A stretch of 64,000 bases of DNA from contig NZ_BCTX01000006.1 of the NCBI RefSeq assembly GCF_001590985.1, forward strand, positions 43,643 through 107,642, in the 5' to 3' direction. Below, piece after piece: positions 25,531-34,493 of the stretch. This stretch comes from Novosphingobium naphthalenivorans NBRC 102051 (GTDB lineage Bacteria; Pseudomonadota; Alphaproteobacteria; Sphingomonadales; Sphingomonadaceae). Made by a program: the position numbers and the translations under genes. Position 1 is the first letter of the stretch; every line of letters starts with the position of its first letter. A model generated the notes under the pieces. That model did not search any database. It saw nothing but the letters and a program-made list of their open reading frames with translations, and was not told the origin of the DNA.

Positions 25531-26735
25531 CGGCCGAAGGTCCTGAAGAACAACCGCCGACGCCGACGCCCGTCGTACCGCCCGATCTTCGGCTTCGGGG
25601 CGAGCGGCCGCGCGTCACGCGGCTCTCGCGCAAGGTGCTGATCGGCCTCGGCGCCGCATCGGCGCTCGCCGTCGCGGGCGCGCTCGGCTACGCGCTCCAG
25701 ACTCGCAACCAGGCGCAGACCGGCCAGGAACTGCTCTCCACGCAGAATCGTCCCTCCGCCGAAGGCCTCGCCGGTCTCCCGAAGGACTACACCGGCTTGC
25801 CGCGCCAAGCGCCCCCGCTTGGGCCGCCGCTACCCGGCGATCTCGGCAAGCCCATCCTCAATGCGGGGGCTGCGCCGAACACCGTGGCTCCTGGGACGAC
25901 GCCTGATCCGGAAGCGCAGCGCCGCGCCCAGGAGATCGAGGCGGCGAGGCTCAGCCGTCTCTTCGCCCAGACCAATCAGCAGCCGCGGTCAGTCGGGCTC
26001 GCCGCGCCGGCTGCGGCGGGAGCTACCGCAGGCCCAACGCCCGCTCCGCCGGTCGACGCCGGCGCCGCGCAGAACATGCAGGACCGCAAGACGGCCTTCC
26101 TCAACGCTTCGACGGACAAGCGCACGGTTAGTCCCGACCGGCTCGACGCCAAGGTCTCGCCCTATGTCGTGCAGGCCGGAACCGTGATTCCCGCCGCGCT
26201 CATCACGGGCATTCGTTCCGATCTGCCGGGCCAGATCACCGCCCAAGTGACGGAGGCGGTCTATGACAGTCCGACCGGCAAGTATCTTCTGATCCCGCAG
26301 GGCGCGAAGCTGATCGGCCAATACGACAGCTCCGTCGCGTTCGGCCAGAGCCGAGTCCTCTTGGTCTGGACCCGCATCATCATGCCGGACGGCGGCTCGA
26401 TTGTGCTGGAGCGCCAGCCCGGCGCCGACACGCAGGGCTATGCCGGGCTCGAGGACGAGGTCGACAACCATTGGGGCATGCTGTTCAAGGCCGCCGTCCT
26501 CTCGACTCTTCTCAGTGTGGGCGCGGAGGCGGGCACGAGCCAGGATGAGAACAACCTTGTTCAGGCGATCCGCAGCGGCGCTTCCAACAGCATCAGCCAG
26601 ACTGGCCAGCAGATCGTTCAGCGTCAGCTCAATATCCAGCCGACGCTGACGATCCGGCCGGGTTTCCCAGTGCGCGTCATCGTCACGCGCGACTTGGTAT
26701 TGGCGCCCTACGGCCAGGGAGGAACGACGCCATGA
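25527..26735 (+). CDS. trbI: Conjugal transfer protein TrbI (VirB10-like)
   Basis: The 402-residue protein has a cytoplasmic N-terminus, one membrane helix (about 38-55), a Pro/Ala-rich linker and a C-terminal TrbI domain. The domain includes YVVQAGTVIPAALITGIRSDLPGQITAQV and GVVIL-like LNIQPTLTIRPGFPVRVIVTRD. It spans the envelope as the scaffold of the channel core. ATGA overlaps join it to trbG and to the DUF2274 gene. Confidence 0.95.
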
Positions 26736-26986
26736 CCAAATTGAAGCTCGGGCCGCTCGCCGACGACAAACCGGTAAAGCTCAGCGTTGAGTTGCCGGCC
26801 GCAGTGCATCGCGACTTGGTCGCTTATGCCGAGGTGCTCGCTCAGGCTACGGGTCAGATTGTGTCCGATCCGGCCAAGTTGATCGTGCCGATGATCGAGC
26901 GGTTCATGGCGACGGATCGGGCTTTCGCGAGGACGCGCAGGGCGACCGCTCAATCCGGCCCGCGAGCTGCTGGGAGATCCGGGTAG
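26732..26986 (+). CDS. DUF2274 domain protein
   Basis: The 84-residue protein starts KLKLGPLADDKPVKLSVELPAAVHRDLVAYAEVLA, the DUF2274 signature. It closes trb operons in many alphaproteobacterial elements and its role is unknown. It overlaps trbI by 4 bases, and its last 37 bases overlap the 3' end of the LysR gene on the other strand. That overlap marks the border between backbone and cargo. Confidence 0.88.
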   Translation: MTKLKLGPLADDKPVKLSVELPAAVHRDLVAYAEVLAQATGQIVSDPAKLIVPMIERFMATDRAFARTRRATAQSGPRAAGRSG

Positions 26987-27867
26987 CGCTCCCGGAGCAT
27001 GTCGAGAAAGGGTTGCAGCGAGGGGTTGCAGTTCGCCTGCCGCCAATAGGCCCGGAAGTTCAGACGCGTTGGCCCCTCTGAATCATGCACCTCGCGAAAG
27101 GTAACGCCCGGATAGGCTGCGCCGGTTGCACCTTCTAGCGCCAGCAAAACACCCCAGCCCGCCCCAACAAGGGTGAGGAGCCGGTCGAGACCCACGTCAT
27201 GGTGGAGAACACGGCAAGGGTCGGGACATCCCACCCTGGCAACGAGAAGCTTCAAAAATTCAGGGCCGGGGCCGCGTTGCGGCAACAGCAGAGGCTCGTG
27301 TCTTAGCTCGCTCCAGTGAACAATATCACGGCTGGTGAGCACATGTCCTTCCGGAAGAGCAACGGCGATGCGTTCGCTCCATACCGACAGTGACTTGTCA
27401 TTCCATCTGGGATTGTCTTCCGCAACGAAAGCCACATCAATAGCGGAGCTTGCGAGATCAGAGATCAAGTGGTCGCTTGATCCATCGACCAGATGCGTCT
27501 CAACGTCTGGGAAACGACGTCGGTGATCAACGAGTGTCGCCCGAAGATTGCCTGCGGAAAGTGAGGCGTGGACACCGATAGTCAATCGGCCACTCTCGCC
27601 GCGAGAGCGAGTCTTGAGGCGGGCGGTGATCGATTCTGTTTCCTCGATGATGTGCCGAGCAGCGTCGAGGAATTCTTGGCCTACGATCGTCGGCCGAGTG
27701 CCACCGTTGGTGCGTTCGAACAGTCTGGCGCCGAGCTTGTCTTCGAGATCGCGCAGGCAGCGACTGAGCGTCGACTGTCGAATATTGAGCACCTCGGCCG
27801 CCTGCCGAAGACTGCGATGCTGGGCGGCGACGATCGCCCATCGCAAATCTCGAAGCTCGACAGTCAC
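26950..27867 (-). CDS. LysR-family transcriptional regulator
   Basis: The 305-residue protein has an N-terminal winged HTH (LRDLRWAIVAAQHRSLRQAAEVLNIRQSTLSRCLRDLE) and a LysR substrate-binding domain with GRLTIGVHASLSAGNLR. It is the last gene of a minus-strand run (LLM, chrA, multicopper oxidase, MFS, small ORF) and may control it. The inducer is unknown. Tail-to-tail overlap with DUF2274 suggests the cargo inserted here with little spacing. Confidence 0.9.
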   Translation of the reverse strand: MTVELRDLRWAIVAAQHRSLRQAAEVLNIRQSTLSRCLRDLEDKLGARLFERTNGGTRPTIVGQEFLDAARHIIEETESITARLKTRSRGESGRLTIGVHASLSAGNLRATLVDHRRRFPDVETHLVDGSSDHLISDLASSAIDVAFVAEDNPRWNDKSLSVWSERIAVALPEGHVLTSRDIVHWSELRHEPLLLPQRGPGPEFLKLLVARVGCPDPCRVLHHDVGLDRLLTLVGAGWGVLLALEGATGAAYPGVTFREVHDSEGPTRLNFRAYWRQANCNPSLQPFLDMLRERYPDLPAARGPD

Positions 27868-27882
27868 GACGCAGCTCTTGCC

Positions 27883-28020
27883 TCACCGTGCAGGGGGGTG
27901 GATCAAGTGTCGCCTCGATCGCATGATGATCATCATGTTGCCGGTGATCTTGACGGCATGGGCCGCTGGAGATTTCGCGCCCATGTTGGCTATTTTCGTC
28001 TGTATATCTCGTTCCATCAT
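27883..28020 (-). CDS. Possible small ORF between MFS and LysR genes
   Basis: A 45-residue frame starts at an ATG 7 bases after the MFS stop, with a GAGG site overlapping that stop (TTGAGGCGACC). It contains a Met-rich segment NMMIIM and a basic His-containing tail (RSRRHLIHPPAR). I recognise no family. It is supported only by position and the ribosome-binding site. Confidence 0.35.
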   Translation of the reverse strand: MMERDIQTKIANMGAKSPAAHAVKITGNMMIIMRSRRHLIHPPAR

Positions 28021-28027
28021 GGTCGCC

Positions 28028-29236
28028 TCAATTCGGTTCACCGGCGCCACGTTTCTTGTCCTCCCGTGGGAGCAAGACCATTAGTCCGATACTGCCGACG
28101 ACCGCGAAGGCCGCGCCGTAATAGAATACGGCAGCATGGCCGATCTGATCCCAGAGGAGTCCGGCAACGACGCTGGCCACGAGTTGAAGCAAGCCCACGG
28201 TGGTGTTGTACCAACCGATGCCGCTGGCGCGCAGATGCTCCGACACAAAATCCGCAGCAAACGCTTTGCCAACGGCGCGGAATATTCCTTGATATGCTCC
28301 GTAAAAAACAAACAGCGCGGTGATCAGAAGGATGTTATGTGCCAGGGCAAAGCCGAGATAGACGATCAGGAAGATGATGAACGAGGCAAGAAGGATATTT
28401 TTCCGGCCCCATGTGTCGGAAAACGATCCCGCTGGATAGGAGATCAGCGCGGCGACTAGATTGAACGCTGCATAGATCAGGATTGTCGTTTCCAGAGAGG
28501 CGCCGATTTCCTGTGTCCGCAGGATCAGAAACGCGTTGCTGGAATTCCCCAGTCCAAACAGAGCCGTCACCAGCAGATATTGCCAATATCCCTTCGGAAA
28601 CTGCCGCAGGCTGACATCGATCTTCGATTTGGCAACCACCGCCGCAGGCTGCTCTTTCACCAGCAGGACCATGAAAAAGGCCAGCAGGCCGGGGATGATC
28701 GCCAGATAGAAGACGGTCCGGATGTGAACATGCAGCGCGTAGAGGAGGAAGACGGCCAGCAGCGGTCCGAGGAACGCGCCGGCATTGTCGCCAATGCCCT
28801 CAAGCCCGAAGGCTCGACCTCTGTCTTTCTCATCGACCGAAGACGCGATGAGCGCATCGCGTGGCGCCGAGCGGGCGCCGGAACCAAGCCGATCCAGCAG
28901 CCGCGCGCCGAACACACCTTGCCAGATCGTGGAAAGTCCCATTAGCGGCTTGGAGATCGCCGCCAGAAGATAGCCAGCCAGTGCGATGGATTTTCGCTTT
29001 TGCAGCTTGTCCGACAACGTGCCGGAGAAGCCTTGCACGATGTTCTGCGCCGCCTGAGCAAAGCCGTCCACCAAGCCGACGATACTGCCGCTTGCGTTCA
29101 ATGTTTGGGTCAGAAAGACCGGCAGGACCGGATAAAGCATCTCCGTTGAGATATCGGCAAACAGGCTGGCTAAAGCGAGAAGAAACGTGTTTTTTGAAAG
29201 GCCGCTAAAGTAGCGTGGGGTCGCTGGTCTAGCCAT
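28028..29236 (-). CDS. MFS transporter
   Basis: The 402-residue protein has twelve predicted helices. The MFS loop motif appears as GTLSDKLQKRKSIALAG between helices 2 and 3 and again as GSFSDTWGRKN between 8 and 9; GSGARSAPRDALIASS is typical of the subfamily often found beside metal-resistance genes. The substrate is unknown. It lies 80 bases after the multicopper oxidase on the same strand. Confidence 0.88.
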   Translation of the reverse strand: MARPATPRYFSGLSKNTFLLALASLFADISTEMLYPVLPVFLTQTLNASGSIVGLVDGFAQAAQNIVQGFSGTLSDKLQKRKSIALAGYLLAAISKPLMGLSTIWQGVFGARLLDRLGSGARSAPRDALIASSVDEKDRGRAFGLEGIGDNAGAFLGPLLAVFLLYALHVHIRTVFYLAIIPGLLAFFMVLLVKEQPAAVVAKSKIDVSLRQFPKGYWQYLLVTALFGLGNSSNAFLILRTQEIGASLETTILIYAAFNLVAALISYPAGSFSDTWGRKNILLASFIIFLIVYLGFALAHNILLITALFVFYGAYQGIFRAVGKAFAADFVSEHLRASGIGWYNTTVGLLQLVASVVAGLLWDQIGHAAVFYYGAAFAVVGSIGLMVLLPREDKKRGAGEPN

Positions 29237-29316
29237 GGATAACTTACCTTAACATCAGAGAAGACTGGATGTTCAGTCCCGAGCGGATGCAGGGGCTATC
29301 GGGCTGATCCAACTCC

Positions 29317-30807
29317 TCAGGCATAATTGAAGAGCGCCATAAACCCGAAATCCATGTGCAACTGCTGGTGACAATGGAACAGCGTCGGCCCTGGATTGTC
29401 GGCCACGAAGTCAAACTCGAGTTCCTGGAATCCGCCGAGCATCACCACATCTTTCATCACGCCCGCGGTCGCCTTGCCGCCGACGCGTGTTAGTTCGAAG
29501 CTGTGCCGGTGCAGATGCAGCGGATGGATATCGTCGCTGGCGTTGCGGAACTTCAGCCGGTAGCGGCGTCCTTCATGTACCGTGTACATCGGCTTCATGG
29601 CGTCCATCGAAAAGGCTTCGCCGTTGAGGGTCCATTCATTGAAACCGGCGAGGGCGCCGTTGTGCTTGACGATGGTGAACTCCATGGTTTCGTCTGGTTG
29701 CGCGGGTGTGGCGCCGTTCTTGCCGAAGATCGCGTAGTCCCACTTAAATGGCTTGGGCTTGCTCCATTGCGGCTTGCCTTTCGCGTTTGCGTACTCGATG
29801 ACGATGCCCATGCCGTGACCGCGATCATCGTCACTAAGATCGCCCATCACCCAAACACCCGGATGGTTCATCTCGACGATAGCCGAGACGCGCTCCGCCG
29901 TGCCGAGCCATAACACCGGGACGTCTGCCGGCGTAGGCACCGGATTGCCGTCGAGCGCAACAATCTTGAAGACGTGGCCGGGTAACGCGAGGCTGCGGAT
30001 CTCGCCGGCACTCGCGTTAAGTATGTGGAACAGCACGCGCTCGCCTGGCTTGACGCGGATCGGCTCTCCGTGCCCGAGCATCTTGCCGTTGACGCTGAAG
30101 AGATCGTAGCTGACTTCGTAGCCCTTCGGTCCTTTGAACTGCTCGTCGGCCTTCTCGGCGATATCCTGAAGCTCCTTGATCGGCGCACCCGCCAGAACCT
30201 CCATCGCCATGTCACCGCCCCGGCTGAAGGAGGGCTCAAACTCTTTCAGCACGAGGAAGACCTCGCGATCGAAATTTCCCGGCTCGTTCTTCGGCTCGAT
30301 GTAGACGGGACCTACCTGGCCCGTATAGGTGCCGCGGTTGAGATCGGCGCCGGCGACGACGTGCGTGTGATAGAAACGAAAACCGGCGGGCCGCGGAACG
30401 AAGGCGATCCTGCGCATCCCATGCGCGGGAATATACGGCGAGCCTTCCTCTGCTGCTCCATCGACGTCGCTCGGAATGATCTGCCCATGCCAGTGAACCA
30501 ACTCCGGGGTGTCGGTGTCATTGTAAACGTCGACCACGGCCCGTTGGCCTTCCTTGAAACGCAGCAGCGGACCAGGGAATTGCCCATTGTAGGTCGTGGT
30601 CGAGACAATATGCTCCGGCGACAGCTCGACCAGGCTTGTGCCAATGCGCAGCGTGTAATCGGGCTTCACTTGATCGGTTTGTGCGCGAGCGGGGATCAAG
30701 CCATCAATGCCTAAAGCCAGTCCAGCCGCACCTGCCCCGACGAGGAACTCCCGTCGGCTGGTGTCAGTAAAACAGGGAAATGGCCTTTTCGATTTGGTCT
30801 GCTTCAT
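29317..30807 (-). CDS. Multicopper oxidase, Tat-exported
   Basis: The 496-residue protein has a twin-arginine signal (SRREFLVGAGAAGLALG, residues 17-33) and all four copper-binding motifs: HWHG (105-108), HTH (147-149), HPLHLHRHSF and HCHQQLHMDFGFM near the C-terminus. A complete three-domain laccase-like oxidase in the periplasm is expected. I chose the ATG at 30807 (AAAGGAG upstream) because the longer frame overlaps chrA. Its run with chrA and an MFS pump suggests metal or phenolic detoxification. Confidence 0.93.
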   Translation of the reverse strand: MKQTKSKRPFPCFTDTSRREFLVGAGAAGLALGIDGLIPARAQTDQVKPDYTLRIGTSLVELSPEHIVSTTTYNGQFPGPLLRFKEGQRAVVDVYNDTDTPELVHWHGQIIPSDVDGAAEEGSPYIPAHGMRRIAFVPRPAGFRFYHTHVVAGADLNRGTYTGQVGPVYIEPKNEPGNFDREVFLVLKEFEPSFSRGGDMAMEVLAGAPIKELQDIAEKADEQFKGPKGYEVSYDLFSVNGKMLGHGEPIRVKPGERVLFHILNASAGEIRSLALPGHVFKIVALDGNPVPTPADVPVLWLGTAERVSAIVEMNHPGVWVMGDLSDDDRGHGMGIVIEYANAKGKPQWSKPKPFKWDYAIFGKNGATPAQPDETMEFTIVKHNGALAGFNEWTLNGEAFSMDAMKPMYTVHEGRRYRLKFRNASDDIHPLHLHRHSFELTRVGGKATAGVMKDVVMLGGFQELEFDFVADNPGPTLFHCHQQLHMDFGFMALFNYA

Positions 30808-30923
30808 CACTTGACTCCTTTGACGTTCGACAACCAATTCAGCTCCCCCTTTTGCAGTTGGAGTCAGACTACTGGAAGCGCCGCCACGAACTTTTCGATC
30901 AAACTCTCTACGCACCCCGAGCC

Positions 30924-32144
30924 TCACGCCATAGCGGCAATAGCTCCTCCAAGGGCGCTCAGTATGACAACCAACCACGGCGGCACCCCCCAAATGGCCA
31001 GCAGTAGAAATGCTGCGATGCCAAGTGCGAAGTCAGCGGTATTGGTTATGCCCGATGTCCAGACAGGATTGTAAAGCGCGGCCAGAAGGAGACCGACAAC
31101 GGCCGCGTTCACGCCGCGGAGTACAGCCTGTGCCCAAACACGGCGCCGTAGTTCGTGCCAAAAGGGAAGCACGCCCATGACAAGCAAGAACGACGGGAGG
31201 AAAATCGCAATCAGACAAATAAGACCGCCAAGCCAGCCGTTTGGCTCAGGGCCCATTGCAGCACCGAGATAAGCTGCGAATGTAAAGAGCGGCCCGGGAA
31301 CCGCCTGTGCCGCACCATAGCCGGCCAAAAATGCGTCATTGGTCACCCAATCCGGCGGTACCACTGATGCCTGCAAAAGGGGCAGAACGACGTGGCCGCC
31401 GCCAAAAACGAGTGAGCCCGCCCGATAGAACGCATCGACAAGCGATACAGTATGGTTCTGTGTTGCAGCTGCAACGAAGGGTAATCCACCAAGCAGGGCA
31501 AAAAACAAAATCAACAACGCGGCACCGGTACGGCGACCGAGCAAAATCGAAAACTCGACAACACCAGGCGCTGGAAGCTTCCTGAAAATGGCGAAACCGG
31601 CGACCCCGCCGAGCACGATGGCGCCTACTTGGCCAATCGCCGATGGAATTGCCAAAGTTAGCACCGCGGCTGCCACCGCCACCGTCGCCCGCTCTCGGTC
31701 AGGCGCGAGCGCACGCGCCATACCCCAAACAGCCTGCGCAACGACCGCCACCGCAGCGATCTTTAGCCCGTGCAACCATCCCGCATCAAGGGGAACACTG
31801 AAGACCTCAAGTCCATAGGCGAACAGGACGAGAGCCATCGCAGAGGGCATGGTGAACCCGACCCAAGCCGCTATGGCGCCGGCAACACCAGCGCGCGACA
31901 ATCCAATACCAATGCCGACTTGGCTGGATGCAGGTCCGGGTAGGAATTGGCAAAGTGCCACCAGATCAGCATAGGAGGCTTCGTCAAGCCAGCGACGCCT
32001 CGCAACATATTCTTCCCGGAAATAGCCGAGATGGGCGATGGGCCCGCCAAACGACGTGAGTCCCAGTTTTAGGCTCACACCGAAAACCTCGAGCCACGTT
32101 CCCGGATGACTTTTTATCTTCGCTGCTTCGCTTGCCACGCTCAT
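30924..32144 (-). CDS. chrA: Chromate transporter ChrA
   Basis: The 406-residue two-domain CHR protein has LGLTSFGGPIAHLGYFREEYVARR (CHR motif) in the first half and GSLVFGGGHVVLPLL in the second. It has about ten helices and exports chromate from the cytoplasm. The start shares an A with the upstream LLM stop (TAATG), so the two are coupled. Confidence 0.93.
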   Translation of the reverse strand: MSVASEAAKIKSHPGTWLEVFGVSLKLGLTSFGGPIAHLGYFREEYVARRRWLDEASYADLVALCQFLPGPASSQVGIGIGLSRAGVAGAIAAWVGFTMPSAMALVLFAYGLEVFSVPLDAGWLHGLKIAAVAVVAQAVWGMARALAPDRERATVAVAAAVLTLAIPSAIGQVGAIVLGGVAGFAIFRKLPAPGVVEFSILLGRRTGAALLILFFALLGGLPFVAAATQNHTVSLVDAFYRAGSLVFGGGHVVLPLLQASVVPPDWVTNDAFLAGYGAAQAVPGPLFTFAAYLGAAMGPEPNGWLGGLICLIAIFLPSFLLVMGVLPFWHELRRRVWAQAVLRGVNAAVVGLLLAALYNPVWTSGITNTADFALGIAAFLLLAIWGVPPWLVVILSALGGAIAAMA

Positions 32145-33190
32145 TACCCTCTCCGTCCCGATTGATGTGCCTCTGGCGAGCGCTGCATCGTCACAACTGA
32201 TTGCTCTTCGGTCTCACGCAGCATCGATTGGAGCCGCGGCTTCACTTCTTTCGCAAAGAGCTCAAGAGTCCTGACCACTTCAGTTTGAGGAAGATGGCCC
32301 AGGAATCCCGTGACGAGCTGGAGACTTCCGAAACCCAGATCGTCATGTAGAGCAGCGATGCGCGCGGCCACGGTCTCCGGACTGCCGACAATCGCCACTT
32401 CGCGCAGCCATCGTTCGGTTTCAAGATCCTCTTCGGTCGAGATGCGCCGGCGAAGCTGCTCCCCCGAGCGGCGATAACCTTCGGTTAGCTTTTCGGCCGC
32501 AGGCCAAGCAGCTTGAAGTGCCACTTGGTCGGTTTCGCCGACGACGACAAAGCGCCCAACAGGCACGTTGCCTGCATCGCCGCCGGCATCCCTGAATGCC
32601 CGGTTGCATCGACGGAGGCTGTCGGCTGATTGCTGGCTGCCTTGGAACAAGGAAAGGCCCTGCTCGGCCGCCCAGGCGGCTCCTTCTTCGCGATACGTCG
32701 CGAAGTATATCGGCGGATGCGGCCGCTGGATGCATTTCGGCTCGATCGATTCGATGCGGGAGCCAACCTCAATCTTGGGCTCGGTCCAACATCGGATCAG
32801 CTTATCGAAGCACGAGGAGAACGCAGCCGAGCGGTCCTCATAGGAAAGCCCCCATGCCTCGAAATAGCGGCTCGTGTTACCGCGAGAGACGCCCAAATCG
32901 ACGCGCCCTTCCGAGAGCACGTCAAGCGTCGCGATCTCTTCGGCCAGCCGTATCGGTTCAAAAAGCGGCAGCACCAGAACCGAGAAGCCGATGCGGATCG
33001 TATGAGTCCGCATCGCCAGGGCGGTTGCGAGCGGGATCGGCGACAGGCAGGTGCGACTTCCCTGCCCAAAGTGCTCTTCGTTGATCCACAGCCCATCGTA
33101 GCCGAGCGACTCGGCGCGCGGCCCCAGCTCGAGCAAGCCGGCAGCACTCTCGTCTAGGCCGGCACCGCATCCCGAAAGGTCGAAACGCAT
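32144..33190 (-). CDS. LLM-class flavin-dependent oxidoreductase
   Basis: The 348-residue bacterial-luciferase-like TIM barrel contains YDGLWINEEHFG, TIRIGFSVLVLPLFEPIRLAEEIA and DLGVSRGNTSRYFEAWG, matching the LLM family. It would use FMNH2 or F420 on a substrate that cannot be predicted. ATG 33190 has GGAGG 8 bases upstream (a GTG at 33193 is also possible). It heads the minus-strand run with chrA, multicopper oxidase and MFS. Confidence 0.88.
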   Translation of the reverse strand: MRFDLSGCGAGLDESAAGLLELGPRAESLGYDGLWINEEHFGQGSRTCLSPIPLATALAMRTHTIRIGFSVLVLPLFEPIRLAEEIATLDVLSEGRVDLGVSRGNTSRYFEAWGLSYEDRSAAFSSCFDKLIRCWTEPKIEVGSRIESIEPKCIQRPHPPIYFATYREEGAAWAAEQGLSLFQGSQQSADSLRRCNRAFRDAGGDAGNVPVGRFVVVGETDQVALQAAWPAAEKLTEGYRRSGEQLRRRISTEEDLETERWLREVAIVGSPETVAARIAALHDDLGFGSLQLVTGFLGHLPQTEVVRTLELFAKEVKPRLQSMLRETEEQSVVTMQRSPEAHQSGRRG

Positions 33191-33398
33191 CACGAGTACC
33201 TCCCCTCAACTTCAACGCGATCAATCTGGTACACCGAAGACCATCTCGACAAGGCGATCCGCTTGGTCAGTCCCTGCATAACAACTCACTGTATCGGTAC
33301 CGGCATTGGGCCAAGCGGCATTGGCCGCAGCCCGCCTTGTCCTCGGTCGTGCCAATGCATCCACATATTCCAGCATATCATTCGAACACGGTTGTCGC

Positions 33399-33413
33399 TA
33401 TCGAAATTCGATA
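33399..33413. promoter_or_regulatory. Palindromic operator TATCG-N5-CGATA, site 1
   Basis: A perfect palindrome TATCGAAATTCGATA lies 47 bases before the small ORF at 33461 and 208 bases before the LLM start on the other strand. The same half-sites recur at 43617 and 45715. The rest of the 270-base gap shows no gene. Confidence 0.6.
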
Positions 33414-33460
33414 TTATAAACTGAGAACCTAGAGTCAAGATTCGATCCTGAGAGGCAGCA

Positions 33461-33583
33461 ATGGGATGCGCGGCCGCGACAGCCCGACTGATCAGAATAC
33501 TGTTTGGTGTTCTTCCGGCCCTTGCCGCGACGCATGTCTGCGCCCATGCCGCGACCGCTCGATCAGATCAAAATTCACGCTAG
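33461..33583 (+). pseudogene. Truncated duplicate of the secreted-protein gene at 35455 (signal peptide only)
   Basis: The 40-residue frame (MGCAAATARLIRILFGVLPA...) is nearly identical in DNA and protein to the first 35 residues of the protein at 35455 (MQRAAATARLIRMLFSVLPA...), including the GAGGCAGCAATG start context. The similarity stops after the signal peptide, where a TAG ends the frame. It is probably a duplication remnant, although it keeps a good ribosome-binding site and an operator 47 bases upstream. Confidence 0.65.
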
Positions 33584-33602
33584 TTGGAACGGAGTCGCAG
33601 CC

Positions 33603-34442
33603 ATGAATGAAGCATCAGTTGCCGAGCGGAACCGCCGGCGCTTTGTCGCGGCGAATGGGTCTCGGACCCGGGAAAGCGGCATCGCGACGAGCTACATACG
33701 CTTGCAAAACGCGCTAGTTGCGTGGTCTGAGGTTTTATCGGCAGGCGCGTTGCTGGAGCAGCGGACGGCCGCCGAGACTGTGGTCGTGCTGCCAGAGGCT
33801 GACGCCGTCCTGCGTGCCGACGGGGAGAGCGTCAACGCGCCGGCACGCAGCATCTCTATTCTCCCGGCGGGAGCGAGCTCGATCGAGGCGAAGGCTCCCG
33901 GCTACATAATCCGAGTCTTCGCGCCGGTGCCGGAAGCGCTGGCGAATCTCGCCATCAACGCCGAGGATTACCGCCAACCGTGCGCCGGCGTGAATCCGAT
34001 CGGTGCGCCGCTCACCTATTCGGGCGCGCCCGGCATTCGCGTCTATCCGATCGACCAGTTCAAAGCTGCGGCGGGACGGCGTCCACCGAGCTTCCAGACC
34101 GGAACCATGAACGTGATGTGGATCGAGCGCGAAGGACTGACCGACCGCACCAAGCTCGACCCGCATTCCCACGATGACTTCGAGGAAGGCGCGCTCGTCG
34201 TCGCTGGCGAGTATGTCGAGCATTTGCGCACGCCCTGGGCGGCCGACGCCTGGGCTTGGCGCGAGGACGAGCACGTAACCTGCAGGCCTGGTACATTGAT
34301 TATCGTCCCGCCGACGGTGATCCACACGACCGAAACGCTCGGCACGGGCCGGCATCTCATGCTCAACATCTTTGCGCCAGCGCGCAGCGACCACATCAAG
34401 AGCGGGATGGTGCTCAACGCGGAAGACTACAGCTCCATATAG
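33603..34442 (+). CDS. Cupin-fold protein
   Basis: The 279-residue protein has two cupin-like halves. The second holds a metal-site motif in KLDPHSHDDFEEGALVVAG and the partner strand PTVIHTTETLGTGRHLML, giving His and Glu ligands. The first half lacks clear ligands. The substrate is unknown. ATG 33603 is 19 bases after the truncated duplicate. It is followed by the VOC-phosphatase fusion 51 bases on, likely co-transcribed. Confidence 0.7.
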   Translation: MNEASVAERNRRRFVAANGSRTRESGIATSYIRLQNALVAWSEVLSAGALLEQRTAAETVVVLPEADAVLRADGESVNAPARSISILPAGASSIEAKAPGYIIRVFAPVPEALANLAINAEDYRQPCAGVNPIGAPLTYSGAPGIRVYPIDQFKAAAGRRPPSFQTGTMNVMWIEREGLTDRTKLDPHSHDDFEEGALVVAGEYVEHLRTPWAADAWAWREDEHVTCRPGTLIIVPPTVIHTTETLGTGRHLMLNIFAPARSDHIKSGMVLNAEDYSSI

Positions 34443-34493
34443 CGCGCGCGAGCGTCGCAAGGCGCTCGGCACATGAAAACGAGGAGGTCCGCA

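Noticed and set aside
30810..30993. N-terminal extension of the multicopper oxidase
   Set aside because: It overlaps chrA and lacks a ribosome-binding site; ATG 30807 follows AAAGGAG and begins a correct Tat signal.
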